Of a stretch of DNA of 64,000 nucleotides, positions 55,130 through 63,756 are shown piece after piece (the stretch's first letter is position 1; the number at the start of each line of letters is the position of its first letter). This DNA comes from Pseudomonadota bacterium (lineage in GTDB: Bacteria; Desulfobacterota; Syntrophorhabdia; Syntrophorhabdales; Syntrophorhabdaceae). A model generated the notes under the pieces. The model saw only the letters and a program-made list of their open reading frames with translations. It did no database searches and was not told where the DNA came from. Where the stretch lies: assembly GCA_026388255.1 (NCBI GenBank), contig JAPLKC010000080.1, positions 1 through 64,000 of the forward strand, read 5' to 3'. The translations under genes were made by a program, and so were the position numbers.

Positions 55130-55391
55130 TTCTTACTCCGTTATCGTTTACGTCTCCCCCGTCTCTGAGGGTAAGCATTTGCCCCCTTATCTTGCGTAGA
55201 CACCCCACGAAGTCCAAAAGGTTAACCCTCGGATTTTCGTTATACTCGCCTAAAAACCTGTAGGTTTCCGGTGTTGAAGGAACAAGAAAAACAACCCTCG
55301 TTCCTCGTTTCTCAAATTCAACAGGAATATTGTTCAGGCTTAAATATGCGACTTCGTGAATTTCATAAAGCGGGATTTTTTGACTTGCCAT
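55110..55391 (-). CDS. DUF5659-like small protein
   Basis: 93 aa. LYEIHEVAYLSLNNIPVEFE and RVNLLDFVGCLRKIRGQML match the pattern of DUF5659, a short family of primase-adjacent proteins in mobile elements; function unknown. TAAGGAGG lies 8 bp before the ATG. A 16-bp palindrome (55418-55433) lies just upstream. Overlaps the primase start by 20 bp. Confidence 0.65.
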   Translation of the reverse strand: MASQKIPLYEIHEVAYLSLNNIPVEFEKRGTRVVFLVPSTPETYRFLGEYNENPRVNLLDFVGCLRKIRGQMLTLRDGGDVNDNGVRNGNYNR

Positions 55392-55417
55392 TATCGTGCC
55401 TCCTTAGCAATTACCTT

Positions 55418-55433
55418 TATACTAAGGAGTATA
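55418..55433. promoter_or_regulatory. palindromic operator candidate upstream of the replication genes
   Basis: TATACT-AAGG-AGTATA, a perfect 6-bp inverted repeat with 4-bp centre, 27 bp upstream of the DUF5659-like start and overlapping the likely promoter area. It may be the site for an element-encoded regulator. Confidence 0.4.
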
Positions 55434-55493
55434 ACACACTGATATTATTAGTCAAACGTGAGAAATTAGAATTACTTAGAAAATTCTAAAAAA

Positions 55494-55859
55494 TTATATT
55501 TGCTTCGAGGTTTTGTACTTTTGCCTTACAAGGTCAGGGTCGGGATCAGTATAAACATTGGGGTAAAAAATATTCAATATTGCCCCTGTTCTTATAAATG
55601 CTTTTCTTTCGGTATAGTCTATGCGTTTCAGTTCATTCACGATACCCACAACAGCCTCAGTCCACATACCATGAGACGATTGCTTCAAAGATATTTTTGA
55701 AGTTATCTTGCCTTTATTTTTACTATCATAAAAAGCCTTTCTCAGTTTTGGATTTTTTTCCAAATATTGCATTTTTTTAAATTCTTCAAACCATTCATCA
55801 TCATTTACATATTCATAATTCTTTACGGGTAGAGCATCCAGATAAATAGTATTCAGTTC
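55494..55859 (-). CDS. second half of an amber-interrupted mobile-element gene
   Basis: The frame that ends at 55494 is open right up to the TAG stop (55862-55860) of the gene before it, with no ATG/GTG/TTG for 30 codons. The first ATG is at 55772, giving 92 aa. The intervening residues (ELNTIYLDALPVKNYEYVND, then EWFEEFKKMQYLEKNPKLRK) look like real protein. I therefore read this as the C-terminal part of one gene of about 250 codons interrupted by a single amber codon. If translated alone, the 92-aa product from 55772 is basic and of unknown function (KISLKQSSHGMWTEAVVGIV). Confidence 0.5.
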   Translation of the reverse strand, partial: ELNTIYLDALPVKNYEYVNDDEWFEEFKKMQYLEKNPKLRKAFYDSKNKGKITSKISLKQSSHGMWTEAVVGIVNELKRIDYTERKAFIRTGAILNIFYPNVYTDPDPDLVRQKYKTSKQI

Positions 55860-56252
55860 CTAGAATTCTTTAATAGCCTTCTGCATTTTAAGCAGTCCCG
55901 GATTGACTTCAGGATGCGAACCGGTAAAAAGGCCAGCTGAAAGCGGAGAAAGTTCGAGCAGTGTTCTCATGGCATTTGAAATAACTTTTCTTTTCTTTGT
56001 TTTTTCTGCTCTTTTCTTTTCGACTTTCTCAAAGTCAATTTCAAAATCATCTGTGCCTGTCTTTTCTTTCCATTTATCATATATCGAAAAAACAGCAGCA
56101 AGAATAACCCCAATTTCACACCCCTCTTTCCGCAGTTCAAAAAGAGTCTCGAATTCTTTGCTTTTCGGAAGTTCTATTTCATTGTTGAATGCTTTCTCAA
56201 CAATATTTACGATGACTAACAAATAGTCTGGTATTTGCGTTTTCGTTTCCAT
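55860..56252 (-). CDS. hypothetical mobile-element protein, first half before an amber stop
   Basis: 130 aa, helical. A first part VIVNIVEKAFNNEIELPKSK is followed by a charged central helix (FEIDFEKVEKKRAEKTKKRK) and LLELSPLSAGLFTGSHPEVN. ATG 56252 has AAGGA 7 bp upstream; the TTG five codons earlier overlaps that site. It ends in TAG 55862-55860, and the same frame continues open for another 121 codons. No family recognised. Confidence 0.6.
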   Translation of the reverse strand: METKTQIPDYLLVIVNIVEKAFNNEIELPKSKEFETLFELRKEGCEIGVILAAVFSIYDKWKEKTGTDDFEIDFEKVEKKRAEKTKKRKVISNAMRTLLELSPLSAGLFTGSHPEVNPGLLKMQKAIKEF

Positions 56253-56351
56253 TTTAATTTCCTTCAACGTGGTTCCCTGAAAGATTTAGTAGCAAGCGGC
56301 TGGAGAAAGTGCTTTTCGGCAGTTACCCTATCCCTGTATGCAAAAAAATTG

Positions 56352-57722
56352 TCAGAATTTCTTTTCAGAAGCCTTAGAACATCTTCCAAAAGATGGACCC
56401 CCACCATCATCATAGGTTGCGGTAATCTGTCCGGTATACCTATCAATTGCCATCCGAAGGTCGGATTGATTCCAATCTATTCGGCTTTCAGTAATATTTG
56501 CAGAAAAACCATTAACAGTTTTTTTTTTTATTTTCACGATAAACAACTTCTCGAAACCAAGTATAGAACATGTAAGCTTCAGTATGTTTTCTTTCTGATG
56601 GGCTTGCCGGTCTAAAATGTCTTGTGAATATTTATCTCCCAGTCTTGCCGCTACCTTATAGTCTTCAACTGCCTGAGCTTCTTTACCCAAAGCTATATAT
56701 GCATCCCCACGACCTCTATACACAAAAGGGTCACCAGGGTTTATCTCGATAGCCTTGTTATAGTCCTCTATAGCTCGCTGGTGCTGACCAAGGATCCCGT
56801 ATGTTGACCCCCGGAAGACGTAGGCCAAAGCATAATCAGGCTTGATACGGATAACCTTGTTGAAATCCTCAATTGTCCGCTGGTACTGACCGAGCATACT
56901 GTATGCTAACCCGCGGTTCTTGTGTGCATCAACATCATCCGGTTTCAGGCGTATAGCTTCATTGAAATCCGCGATTGCCTGCTGGTGATTACCCAACATG
57001 CTATATGCATAACCGCGGAAGAAGTATGATAAACCGAGAAAAGCGGAATCCTTAGGGAGCCCTTTATCTATAAGCTCTATATCTATAATTTTGCTATAGT
57101 CGTCAATAGCCTTTTGATAGTCACCGAGAGCAGAATAAGCATGGGCACGACCAGCATAGCAATGAATACGAGTACCATTAGTGGCGAGGAGAAGAAAACC
57201 TTCCGTGAATTCGGATACTATCTCAAGCGCTTTATCGTAGTCCTGAATTGCACGTTTATAGTCTTCTAAGGATGCATATGCATCTCCGCGACTTGAGTAA
57301 TTGTGATAATTATTAGGATCCATAGCAAGAGCTTGATTATAATCTTGAATAGCCTGAATATTATTACCCAAATCAGCATATTCTTTGCCTCGTAAACTGT
57401 AATAGCTTGCTTCCTTTGGGTTTATTTTGATAGCTTTGTTGTAGTCCTCGATAGCTCGTTGATGATTTCCTAACTTTGAAAACGAGAATGCTCGGAAGTT
57501 ATAGGCCTGGTCATTACCGGGTTCTTTCTTGATAATCTTGTCAAGCTTCTTTATTGCTTCGCTATACTTGCCTTGCGAGATAAAGGGTGATGTGACTTGT
57601 TCAAATAAATCGATCTTAGTGCCAGCGCGGACATAGACGGGAAACAACACTACAATAAGAAAATAAAGTACAGCCATGCAGGATATTTTGAAAATAGGTA
57701 TTTTTTCCTTTTTCATTTCCAT
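56352..57722 (-). CDS. exported tetratricopeptide-repeat protein (cargo)
   Basis: 456 aa. An N-terminal signal or anchor helix (ISCMAVLYFLIVVLFPVYVRAG) precedes about nine TPR units of 34 residues (for example AFSFSKLGNHQRAIEDYNKA and GLAYSMLGQYQRTIEDFNKV), spanning about 45-375. A C-terminal beta-rich domain follows: FSANITESRIDWNQ then IDRYTGQITATYDDGGG and a lone Cys in FGRCSKASEKKF. Such a protein would act in the envelope as a scaffold. It has no obvious recombination or replication role, so it is probably cargo of the mobile element. Its own promoter must lie in the 360-bp gap toward attR. Confidence 0.88.
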   Translation of the reverse strand: MEMKKEKIPIFKISCMAVLYFLIVVLFPVYVRAGTKIDLFEQVTSPFISQGKYSEAIKKLDKIIKKEPGNDQAYNFRAFSFSKLGNHQRAIEDYNKAIKINPKEASYYSLRGKEYADLGNNIQAIQDYNQALAMDPNNYHNYSSRGDAYASLEDYKRAIQDYDKALEIVSEFTEGFLLLATNGTRIHCYAGRAHAYSALGDYQKAIDDYSKIIDIELIDKGLPKDSAFLGLSYFFRGYAYSMLGNHQQAIADFNEAIRLKPDDVDAHKNRGLAYSMLGQYQRTIEDFNKVIRIKPDYALAYVFRGSTYGILGQHQRAIEDYNKAIEINPGDPFVYRGRGDAYIALGKEAQAVEDYKVAARLGDKYSQDILDRQAHQKENILKLTCSILGFEKLFIVKIKKKTVNGFSANITESRIDWNQSDLRMAIDRYTGQITATYDDGGGPSFGRCSKASEKKF

Positions 57723-58082
57723 AATATATGCCCCTATACCTCAATTTTAGCAAAAATAAGGAATTAGTCAAACAAATAAACAAGATAGATGATTTAAACT
57801 GCTATACCAATGAGTTTACTTACACATTAAAAAGAAGGAACAGCAGAAACGGAGGAAAAAACAAGACCCCACCTATTTCTAAGCGGAGTCTTGTGTGTTG
57901 GTGCTAACATGCTTTCGAGCGCTAAATCCCCGTTAAAAACGTTTCAATTTCTTCTAACAGATTTCTAACGGAACAACATAAAACAGCCAAAAACAACTTG
58001 AAATACAAATATGCTCTTAATTCTGCGCACATTGAAATGATTGACGTTATTTCAGATCGCTTGAGACTGATAATGTAACTAA
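57723..58082. other. right-end non-coding region of the element
   Basis: 360 bp without a gene. It contains a hairpin CAAGAC...GTCTTG (57862-57893) with GC-rich inner pairing, and two arm-type repeats: CTTCTAACAG (57951-57960) and TTTCTAACGG (57962-57971), 111 bp inside attR. Confidence 0.55.
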
Positions 58083-58111
58083 CTAATATTTGACATTTTT
58101 CAATAATTTTT
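58083..58111. repeat. attR: right 29-bp direct repeat of the integrated element
   Basis: Exact second copy of the 49935-49963 repeat, directly upstream of the ilv operon. The distance between copies is 8148 bp. Confidence 0.88.
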
Positions 58112-58118
58112 ATACCAT
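58090..58118 (+). promoter_or_regulatory. putative promoter of the ilv operon, -35 inside attR
   Basis: TTGACA (58090-58095), 17 bp, then TACCAT (58113-58118). The -35 and almost the whole spacer lie in the attachment repeat; the -10 lies in host DNA. The -10 is imperfect (4 of 6). Confidence 0.45.
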
Positions 58119-58134
58119 ATCACTTTGCACTTTA

Positions 58135-58281
58135 ATGAAAGAAGGCGAAACAAAAGAAGATATATACAAAAGAGCGAAAGACCAGCACACAATGCTCGAC
58201 AGAAGGCTGCTGATGCTGCTCAGTTACCTTAAAGATGTTATGGAAAAAATAAAAGAAGAAATGAGTAAAGGGGAAACGTAA
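58135..58281 (+). CDS. 48-aa coiled-coil protein preceding ilvB
   Basis: Small charged protein: EGETKEDIYKRAKDQHTMLD followed by LLMLLSYLKDVMEKIKEEM. The pattern DxHxxLDRR...L...EEM is reminiscent of DUF465/YdcH-type small helical proteins but shorter, so the family is tentative. No Shine-Dalgarno precedes ATG 58135, and the predicted transcription start is only about 10 nt upstream, so initiation may be leaderless-like. Its stop abuts the ilvB TTG, and AAAGGGGA inside its end serves ilvB, implying coupling. Confidence 0.6.
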   Translation: MKEGETKEDIYKRAKDQHTMLDRRLLMLLSYLKDVMEKIKEEMSKGET

Positions 58282-59976
58282 TTGAAAAAGACCGGTTCAC
58301 AAATATTGGTAGAATCCCTTAGGATTGAAGGAGTGGATAATATCTTCTGTTATCCTGGCGGCGCAACCCTGTATATTACCGATGAGCTTTACCACGCTTC
58401 TGACATAAAGCAAATTATCGTAAGGCACGAACAAGGAGCGGTCCATGCATCAGATGGCTATGCAAGGGCGTCAGGTAAGGTCGGTGTATCTCTTGTAACA
58501 TCAGGTCCCGGCGCAACTAATACTGTCACCGGCATTGCTACCGCCTATATGGATTCGATTCCGCTCGTGATTTTTTCGTGTCAGGTCAACACGATGCTCA
58601 TTGGAAACGATGCCTTCCAAGAGGCCGACATTATTGGGATTACAAGGCCCTGCACAAAGCATAGTTATCTGGTAAGAGATGTCAATGACCTTGCAAGGAT
58701 TATTAAGGAGGCTTTTTACATCGCAAAATCGGGAAGGCCTGGACCGGTGCTTGTTGATATACCGAAAGATGTTTCTGCAAATATAACGGAATTCAAATAC
58801 CCTGACAAGGTGGCAATCCGCAGCTATCAACCCACATACGTCGGACATATAGGCCAGATAAAAAAAGCAATAAAGCTTATAGCCTCTTCAAAACGTCCGG
58901 TCCTTTACACGGGCGGTGGCATTATTTCGTCCGGGGCATCTACCGAACTCCTGAAATTTGCTGAAAAACTTTCCATACCGGTAACAAATACCCTTATGGG
59001 ACTTGGCGGTTTTCCCGGCAACAACCCCTTGTTTCTCGGTATGCTCGGCATGCACGGGACGTATGCAGCAAATATGGCTATAACGGATTCTGATTTGATA
59101 ATCGCTATCGGTGCAAGATTTGACGACAGGGCAACGGGCAAGGTTGATGAGTTTGCTTCACATGCAAAGATTATCCATGTTGATATTGATCCGACTTCAA
59201 TCAGTAAGAACATTAAGGTGGATATACCCATAGTAGGTGACTCAAGGCATGTGCTCAAAAAAATGCTGGACTTTATTGAGGAAGACAAGGAGGGTCTCAA
59301 AGATTACCCGGCAACCATTTCCGAATGGACCAAACAGATACAAAAATGGCAGAAAGGATATCCCCTCACTTATGTAAGGGACGGCTCACTGAAACCGCAA
59401 TATGTCATTGAGAAGATATACGAACTTACAAAAGGCAAAGCAATAATCGCAACCGAAGTGGGACAGAACCAGATGTGGACAGCCCAGTTTTATAAATTTA
59501 TTAAGCCGAGAAGCATTTTAACATCAGGCGGTCTTGGTACCATGGGTTATGGGTTTCCGGCAGGCATAGGAGCACAGGTAGCCTTTCCCGGGGCGCTCGT
59601 TATTGACATTGCAGGTGACGGAAGCATTCAAATGAATATTCAGGAACTTGCAACAGCAGTTCAGTTCAATCTGCCGGTTAAGGTTGTCATATTGAACAAC
59701 AGATACCTCGGGATGGTAAGACAATGGCAGGAGCTTTTTTATGAGAAGAGATACGCCTGGACACAGATGGACCATGCCCCTGATTTTGTAAAGCTTGCAG
59801 AGGCTTACGGAGCAGCCGGATACAGGATAGAAAACGAGGACGAGGTGGAAACGGTTTTAAGGGAAGCCTTTAAAAACGGCAGACCGACATTGATTGATGT
59901 TCGGGTGAACCCGGATGAATGCGTCTACCCTATGGTACCTGCCGGCGCACCGTTAAGTGAGATGCTTCTCGTTTAG
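58282..59976 (+). CDS. ilvB: acetolactate synthase, large subunit
   Basis: 564 aa TPP enzyme. The N-terminal YCYPGGA-like segment ([16 protein letters not shown]) is followed by the catalytic Glu in [20 protein letters not shown] domain segments ([21 protein letters not shown]) and TPP motif [16 protein letters not shown]...[12 protein letters not shown]. It condenses two pyruvates, or pyruvate and 2-ketobutyrate, in branched-chain amino acid synthesis. Start TTG 58282 with AAAGGGGA 7 bp upstream. First enzyme of a five-gene operon. Confidence 0.96.
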   Translation: MKKTGSQILVESLRIEGVDNIFCYPGGATLYITDELYHASDIKQIIVRHEQGAVHASDGYARASGKVGVSLVTSGPGATNTVTGIATAYMDSIPLVIFSCQVNTMLIGNDAFQEADIIGITRPCTKHSYLVRDVNDLARIIKEAFYIAKSGRPGPVLVDIPKDVSANITEFKYPDKVAIRSYQPTYVGHIGQIKKAIKLIASSKRPVLYTGGGIISSGASTELLKFAEKLSIPVTNTLMGLGGFPGNNPLFLGMLGMHGTYAANMAITDSDLIIAIGARFDDRATGKVDEFASHAKIIHVDIDPTSISKNIKVDIPIVGDSRHVLKKMLDFIEEDKEGLKDYPATISEWTKQIQKWQKGYPLTYVRDGSLKPQYVIEKIYELTKGKAIIATEVGQNQMWTAQFYKFIKPRSILTSGGLGTMGYGFPAGIGAQVAFPGALVIDIAGDGSIQMNIQELATAVQFNLPVKVVILNNRYLGMVRQWQELFYEKRYAWTQMDHAPDFVKLAEAYGAAGYRIENEDEVETVLREAFKNGRPTLIDVRVNPDECVYPMVPAGAPLSEMLLV

Positions 59977-59986
59977 GAGGAAGGTT

Positions 59987-60523
59987 TTGAGACATACAAT
60001 ATCCGTACTTGTTGAAAATGAGTTTGGTGTACTTTCGAGAATTGCAGGTTTATTCAGTGGGCGGGGTTTTAATATTGAAAGCCTTTGCGTGGCTGAGACC
60101 CTAGACCCTACTATTTCTACCATGACCATTGTTACAAACGGGAACGATGCAATTCTTGAGCAGATATTAAAGCAGTTGAACAAATTGATCAATGTTATCA
60201 AGGTAATAGATTTTAAAGACTTGGATTATGTTTCCCGTGAGATGGTGCTTGTCAAGGTAAATGCCGATGAAAAGACAAGGGAAGAGCTATTAAGGATAGC
60301 AGAAATATTCAGAGGAAAGATCATCGATGTTTCCCTGAAGACATATACAATCATGATTACCGGGGATGAAGAAAAGCTGAAGGCATTTTTGAACCTTGTA
60401 AGACCGCTTGGCATTAAGGAACTTGTAAGAACAGGTCCGATTGCTATGATAAGAGGGGATAAGACTATAAAAGCAAGAGAAAAATACTCAAAAGGAGGAG
60501 AAGATGGCCAAAATGTATTATGA
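59987..60523 (+). CDS. ilvN: acetolactate synthase, regulatory small subunit
   Basis: 178 aa. An N-terminal ACT domain ([29 protein letters not shown]) followed by the ALS small-subunit C-terminal domain ([39 protein letters not shown]). It binds valine or leucine and controls IlvB. TTG 59987 is preferred because AGGAGG (59975-59980) is 6 bp upstream; the earlier in-frame ATG lies inside ilvB. Its end overlaps ilvC by 20 bp. Confidence 0.95.
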   Translation: MRHTISVLVENEFGVLSRIAGLFSGRGFNIESLCVAETLDPTISTMTIVTNGNDAILEQILKQLNKLINVIKVIDFKDLDYVSREMVLVKVNADEKTREELLRIAEIFRGKIIDVSLKTYTIMITGDEEKLKAFLNLVRPLGIKELVRTGPIAMIRGDKTIKAREKYSKGGEDGQNVL

Positions 60524-61502
60524 TAAAGACGCAGACCTTGGGGTTTTAAAAGGCTCTAAAGTGGCGATTATCGGGTATGGAAGTCAGGGACATGCCCAGG
60601 CGCAGAACCTGAGGGACAGCGGTGTTGATGTTATTGTTGCAGAACTTGAGGGTACCCCGAACTATAAAATTGCAAAAAATCATGGTTTCAAGCCGGTAAG
60701 TGCAACACAAGCATCAAAAGAAGCAAATATCATCCAAATACTTGCCCAGGACAATCTCCAGGCAACACTGTATAAAGGTGAGATAGAAAAGAACATGAAA
60801 AAAGGGAAAACCCTTGTGTTTTCACATGGATTCAATATTCATTATAATCAGATTGTACCCCCGGCCGATGTTGATGTAATTATGGTAGCACCCAAGGGCC
60901 CGGGACATCTTGTAAGAAGGGAATTTGAGAGGGGCGCAGGCGTTCCTTCATTAATAGCGATTTATCAGGATGCTTCAGGGAAGGCAAAGAAAAAGGCCCT
61001 TGCATATGCAAAAGGCATCGGCGCAACAAGGGCCGGTGTTATCGAAACCACCTTTGCGGAAGAGACTGAGACAGACCTCTTCGGGGAGCAGGCAGTGCTC
61101 TGCGGTGGAGCATCAGAACTTGTGAAAGCAGGGTTTGATACCCTTGTGGAAGCCGGTTATCAGCCTGAGATTGCCTACTTCGAATGCCTCCATGAGCTGA
61201 AACTTATCGTGGACTTGATGTATGAAGGCGGCATATCCAACATGCGGTATTCTATCAGCGATACGGCGGAATACGGCGACATTACGAGGGGCAAAAGGAT
61301 AATATCCGAGGAAACACGGGAAGAGATGAGAGTAATTCTTGACGAGATTCAGAGCGGGGATTTTGCCAGAGAATGGATTCTTGAAAATATGGCAGGAAGA
61401 CCTGTATATAGCTCCCTGAAAAGGATCGAAAACGAACATCTTATAGAAAAGGTAGGAAAACAATTACGGTCAATGATGGGGTGGATCGGGAGAAAAGATT
61501 GA
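60504..61502 (+). CDS. ilvC: ketol-acid reductoisomerase
   Basis: 332 aa, class I (short) form. The N-terminal Rossmann domain has [17 protein letters not shown]. The C-terminal knotted domain carries metal-binding Asp/Glu in [17 protein letters not shown] and the [14 protein letters not shown] helix. It converts acetolactate to dihydroxyisovalerate with NAD(P)H; ilvD is not adjacent. AAAGGAGG precedes the ATG within the end of ilvN. Confidence 0.96.
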   Translation: MAKMYYDKDADLGVLKGSKVAIIGYGSQGHAQAQNLRDSGVDVIVAELEGTPNYKIAKNHGFKPVSATQASKEANIIQILAQDNLQATLYKGEIEKNMKKGKTLVFSHGFNIHYNQIVPPADVDVIMVAPKGPGHLVRREFERGAGVPSLIAIYQDASGKAKKKALAYAKGIGATRAGVIETTFAEETETDLFGEQAVLCGGASELVKAGFDTLVEAGYQPEIAYFECLHELKLIVDLMYEGGISNMRYSISDTAEYGDITRGKRIISEETREEMRVILDEIQSGDFAREWILENMAGRPVYSSLKRIENEHLIEKVGKQLRSMMGWIGRKD

Positions 61503-61507
61503 GGCAA

Positions 61508-62143
61508 ATGCCTGTTGCGAGGGAGGGGTTGACTCTAATAGCCCTTTCCCTCGTTCTTACAATACTGTTTTTTCTGCTCGATTTTAAGATTCTTGCCTTT
61601 GCCGTATGCTTTTTCTTTTTGTTCTGTCTATTTTTTTTCAGAAATCCGAAAAGGCATCATTCAGTCAACCAAAACGAGTTGATTTCCCCTGCCGACGGGA
61701 AGGTTATGGAGGTCAGGGAAATAGAAGAAGGCGAATTTTTGGGGAGGGTCTCAAAAAGGGTCAGCATATTCATGTCCCTGGCCGATGTACATGTTAACAG
61801 GGCTCCCTGCGAAGGAAAAGTTGTGAAAATAGAGCACAGGAGGGGAGACTTTGCTCTTGCCTTTAAGAAGGACATAGACAAAGAGAATGAAAGAAACTAT
61901 ATCCTTATGGAACACGGGGATGAAAGGATTCTCCTTGTACAGGTAGCAGGCTTTCTTGCAAGGCGTATCACCTCTTATGTAAAGGAAGGGGATGTTGTGA
62001 AAAAAGGCGACCCTGTGGGCATTATTGCCTTTGGTTCACGGGTGGACATTTATGTTCCTAAAGGATATGATATTATGGTATCATCAGGAAATAAAGTTAA
62101 AGCCGGGATAACTGCTCTGGCTAAAAAACAGGGGTGTGCATGA
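61508..62143 (+). CDS. psd: phosphatidylserine decarboxylase, short archaeal-like type
   Basis: 211 aa proenzyme. Two N-terminal TM segments (LTLIALSLVLTILFFLLDFK and ILAFAVCFFFLFCLFFF) lead to the ISPADGKVMEV and MSLADVHVNRAPCEGKV motifs. The self-cleavage site is FGSRVDIYVP, where Ser becomes the pyruvoyl group. It makes phosphatidylethanolamine at the membrane. ATG 61508 follows the ilvC stop by 5 bp; a GTG inside ilvC at 61481 is the alternative. Pairing with pssA next door is logical. Confidence 0.92.
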   Translation: MPVAREGLTLIALSLVLTILFFLLDFKILAFAVCFFFLFCLFFFRNPKRHHSVNQNELISPADGKVMEVREIEEGEFLGRVSKRVSIFMSLADVHVNRAPCEGKVVKIEHRRGDFALAFKKDIDKENERNYILMEHGDERILLVQVAGFLARRITSYVKEGDVVKKGDPVGIIAFGSRVDIYVPKGYDIMVSSGNKVKAGITALAKKQGCA

Positions 62144-62916
62144 GGCGAAGAAAAGGTAAAGGTAAAGGAATATACATATTGCCGAATCTTTTAACATCAG
62201 CAAGCCTTTTTGCAGGTTTTTATTCTATTGTTGCAACTATTGACAAAAAGTTCGCCTATGCTGCTATTGCCATATTTGTATCAAGCATTTTCGATATGCT
62301 GGACGGTCGCGTAGCCCGTATGACAGGCTCGAGCAGCCGTTTCGGCGTCGAATATGATTCTTTATCCGACCTGGTAGCCTTCGGAGTAGCCCCTGGGCTC
62401 CTCGTATATATATGGGCGCTTAAAGGTTACGGAAGATTTGGCTGGCTGGCTGCATTCCTCTATGTGGCATGCGGTGCATTGAGGCTTGCGCGATTCAACA
62501 TACAATCCGACGGGATGCAGAAAAATCAGTTTCTGGGGCTACCCATACCTGCAGCGGCCACAACTATTGCAGGTTGCGTGCTTTTCAGTTCATGGCTGGG
62601 CCACTGGGGTATGGATCTAAAGACAATACTTATGCCTATTTTGATATACATTCTTGCATTCCTCATGGTAAGCGACGTCCGGTATGCAAGTTTCAAAGAG
62701 GTAGCATTTTTCAAGGGAAGGCCGTTCCGTTCCACTGTGGCTGCTATTTTGCTTCTTGTGGTAATATTTATAGAACCGGAAGTAACGCTTTTCGGACTAA
62801 CGTTTATGTACCTTCTGTCGGGTCCGATATATACCCTTCTCAGGAGAAAGAAGATTATTCTTGAGAATGCTAATCACTCAAAAGATACGCTAATAGATCA
62901 AGGTGATCATCTATAA
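62140..62916 (+). CDS. pssA: CDP-diacylglycerol-serine O-phosphatidyltransferase
   Basis: 258 aa with about eight membrane helices. The CDP-alcohol phosphotransferase motif DG(x)2AR(x)8G(x)3D(x)3D is complete in DGRVARMTGSSSRFGVEYDS followed by LSD. It makes phosphatidylserine, the substrate of the adjacent decarboxylase. ATG 62140 overlaps the psd stop (ATGA). Its 3' end overlaps the convergent HAD gene by 47 bp. Confidence 0.94.
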   Translation: MRRRKGKGKGIYILPNLLTSASLFAGFYSIVATIDKKFAYAAIAIFVSSIFDMLDGRVARMTGSSSRFGVEYDSLSDLVAFGVAPGLLVYIWALKGYGRFGWLAAFLYVACGALRLARFNIQSDGMQKNQFLGLPIPAAATTIAGCVLFSSWLGHWGMDLKTILMPILIYILAFLMVSDVRYASFKEVAFFKGRPFRSTVAAILLLVVIFIEPEVTLFGLTFMYLLSGPIYTLLRRKKIILENANHSKDTLIDQGDHL

Positions 62917-63595
62917 AACCGTCTGCCGCCATTTCGCTATTTTTATATGCGATAAATTTGACGCCTGAAGAAGCGGAAATTTTTTGATCAACCTCGGAGT
63001 CTCCGATATAAAGAACTCTCGCCTTGTCTACGTTTAATTCCCTCAATATTTTTTCGACAGACTCAGGGTCAGGTTTTGGTTTTACATCCAGCGCAGTAAC
63101 CACCATATCAAAATAAGGCGTAAGATTGAATTGCACCATGATTTGTTTCATTGTTGTTGTCCTGTTTGTGCTGATAGCCCGCAGTATACCTCTCTCCTTC
63201 AATATAGTTAATGTCTCAATGAGATTGCACTCCATTTTTAGGTACATGAGAAACTCATTCAGGTCAATATCGTTCTTCCAGAAATTCAGGGCCTTCTTTT
63301 CCAATTCACCATCATTTTGGAAAAGAAGATGAATGGATTCAAAAACAGTATGGGTATGGCAGTATTGCAGTTCATCTTTTGAGAGCGGGGATCTCCCCAT
63401 AGATATTGCTATATGGCTGTATAGTCTATCATTAGTTTCAAGGGAGTCAAAAAGCACCCCGTCACAGTCGTATATAACGCAATCAATTTGCCATTGGGCC
63501 TTCTTCGGGGCAATGTCGGGTATTAGGTTTTGGGTTTCGGGTTGGTTTGTTTTCATGCGCAAGAGTTTAATACTATTTGAGATAAAATCAAGCAA
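62870..63595 (-). CDS. HAD-family phosphatase (phosphoglycolate phosphatase-like)
   Basis: 241 aa. Motif I is YDCDGVLFDS, motif II Ser/Thr in RAISTNRTT, motif III Lys in VKPKPDPE and motif IV in VLYIGDSEVDQKIS. All are intact, with a helical cap between motifs I and II. Substrate unknown. The start is uncertain: TTG 63595 opens the frame but neither it nor ATG 63556 has a Shine-Dalgarno, and the domain begins only near residue 37. It overlaps pssA convergently. Confidence 0.85.
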   Translation of the reverse strand: MLDFISNSIKLLRMKTNQPETQNLIPDIAPKKAQWQIDCVIYDCDGVLFDSLETNDRLYSHIAISMGRSPLSKDELQYCHTHTVFESIHLLFQNDGELEKKALNFWKNDIDLNEFLMYLKMECNLIETLTILKERGILRAISTNRTTTMKQIMVQFNLTPYFDMVVTALDVKPKPDPESVEKILRELNVDKARVLYIGDSEVDQKISASSGVKFIAYKNSEMAADGFIDDHLDLLAYLLSD

Positions 63596-63756
63596 AAAGA
63601 GGCTGGGGGCTTGTAAGCCCCGATAGCCGCTGTTGATTTAAACGTCATCCTCCAACAAAATCCTTAATGGGCGTGGCAAGAATATGAAAAATTATAGTTT
63701 TTTAACTGCTCAATTATGTTACAATAATTTGCTGATAAAAATTCGGAGGTGAAAGA
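63596..63756. other. divergent intergenic gap
   Basis: 161 bp between the two HAD-family genes, holding promoters for both directions. No repeat or operator seen. Confidence 0.35.

Larger units (their letters stand above)
49935..58111. mobile_element. 8.15-kb integrative element (integrase, excisionase-like, primase-helicase, TPR cargo)
   Basis: The element is bounded by perfect 29-bp direct repeats. All genes run leftward: TPR protein, two fragments of one gene, DUF5659-like, primase, helicase, two small proteins, two HTH proteins and the integrase next to attL. There are no capsid, portal, terminase, relaxase or type IV secretion genes. The plan fits a small satellite-like or helper-dependent island that replicates with its own primase-helicase. 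It lies in the intergenic region between the arn operon (leftward) and the ilv operon (rightward), not in a tRNA gene. Confidence 0.88.

Noticed and set aside
55860-55862. Amber codon as a pyrrolysine site
   Set aside because: No pyl genes or pyrrolysine-type insertion context are visible in the window, and many other genes here could not be used to test TAG recoding; a nonsense mutation is simpler.
49935-58111. Reading the element as a prophage or conjugative element
   Set aside because: No capsid, terminase, portal, lysis, relaxase or secretion genes are present in its 8.15 kb; a small satellite-type or helper-dependent island fits better.
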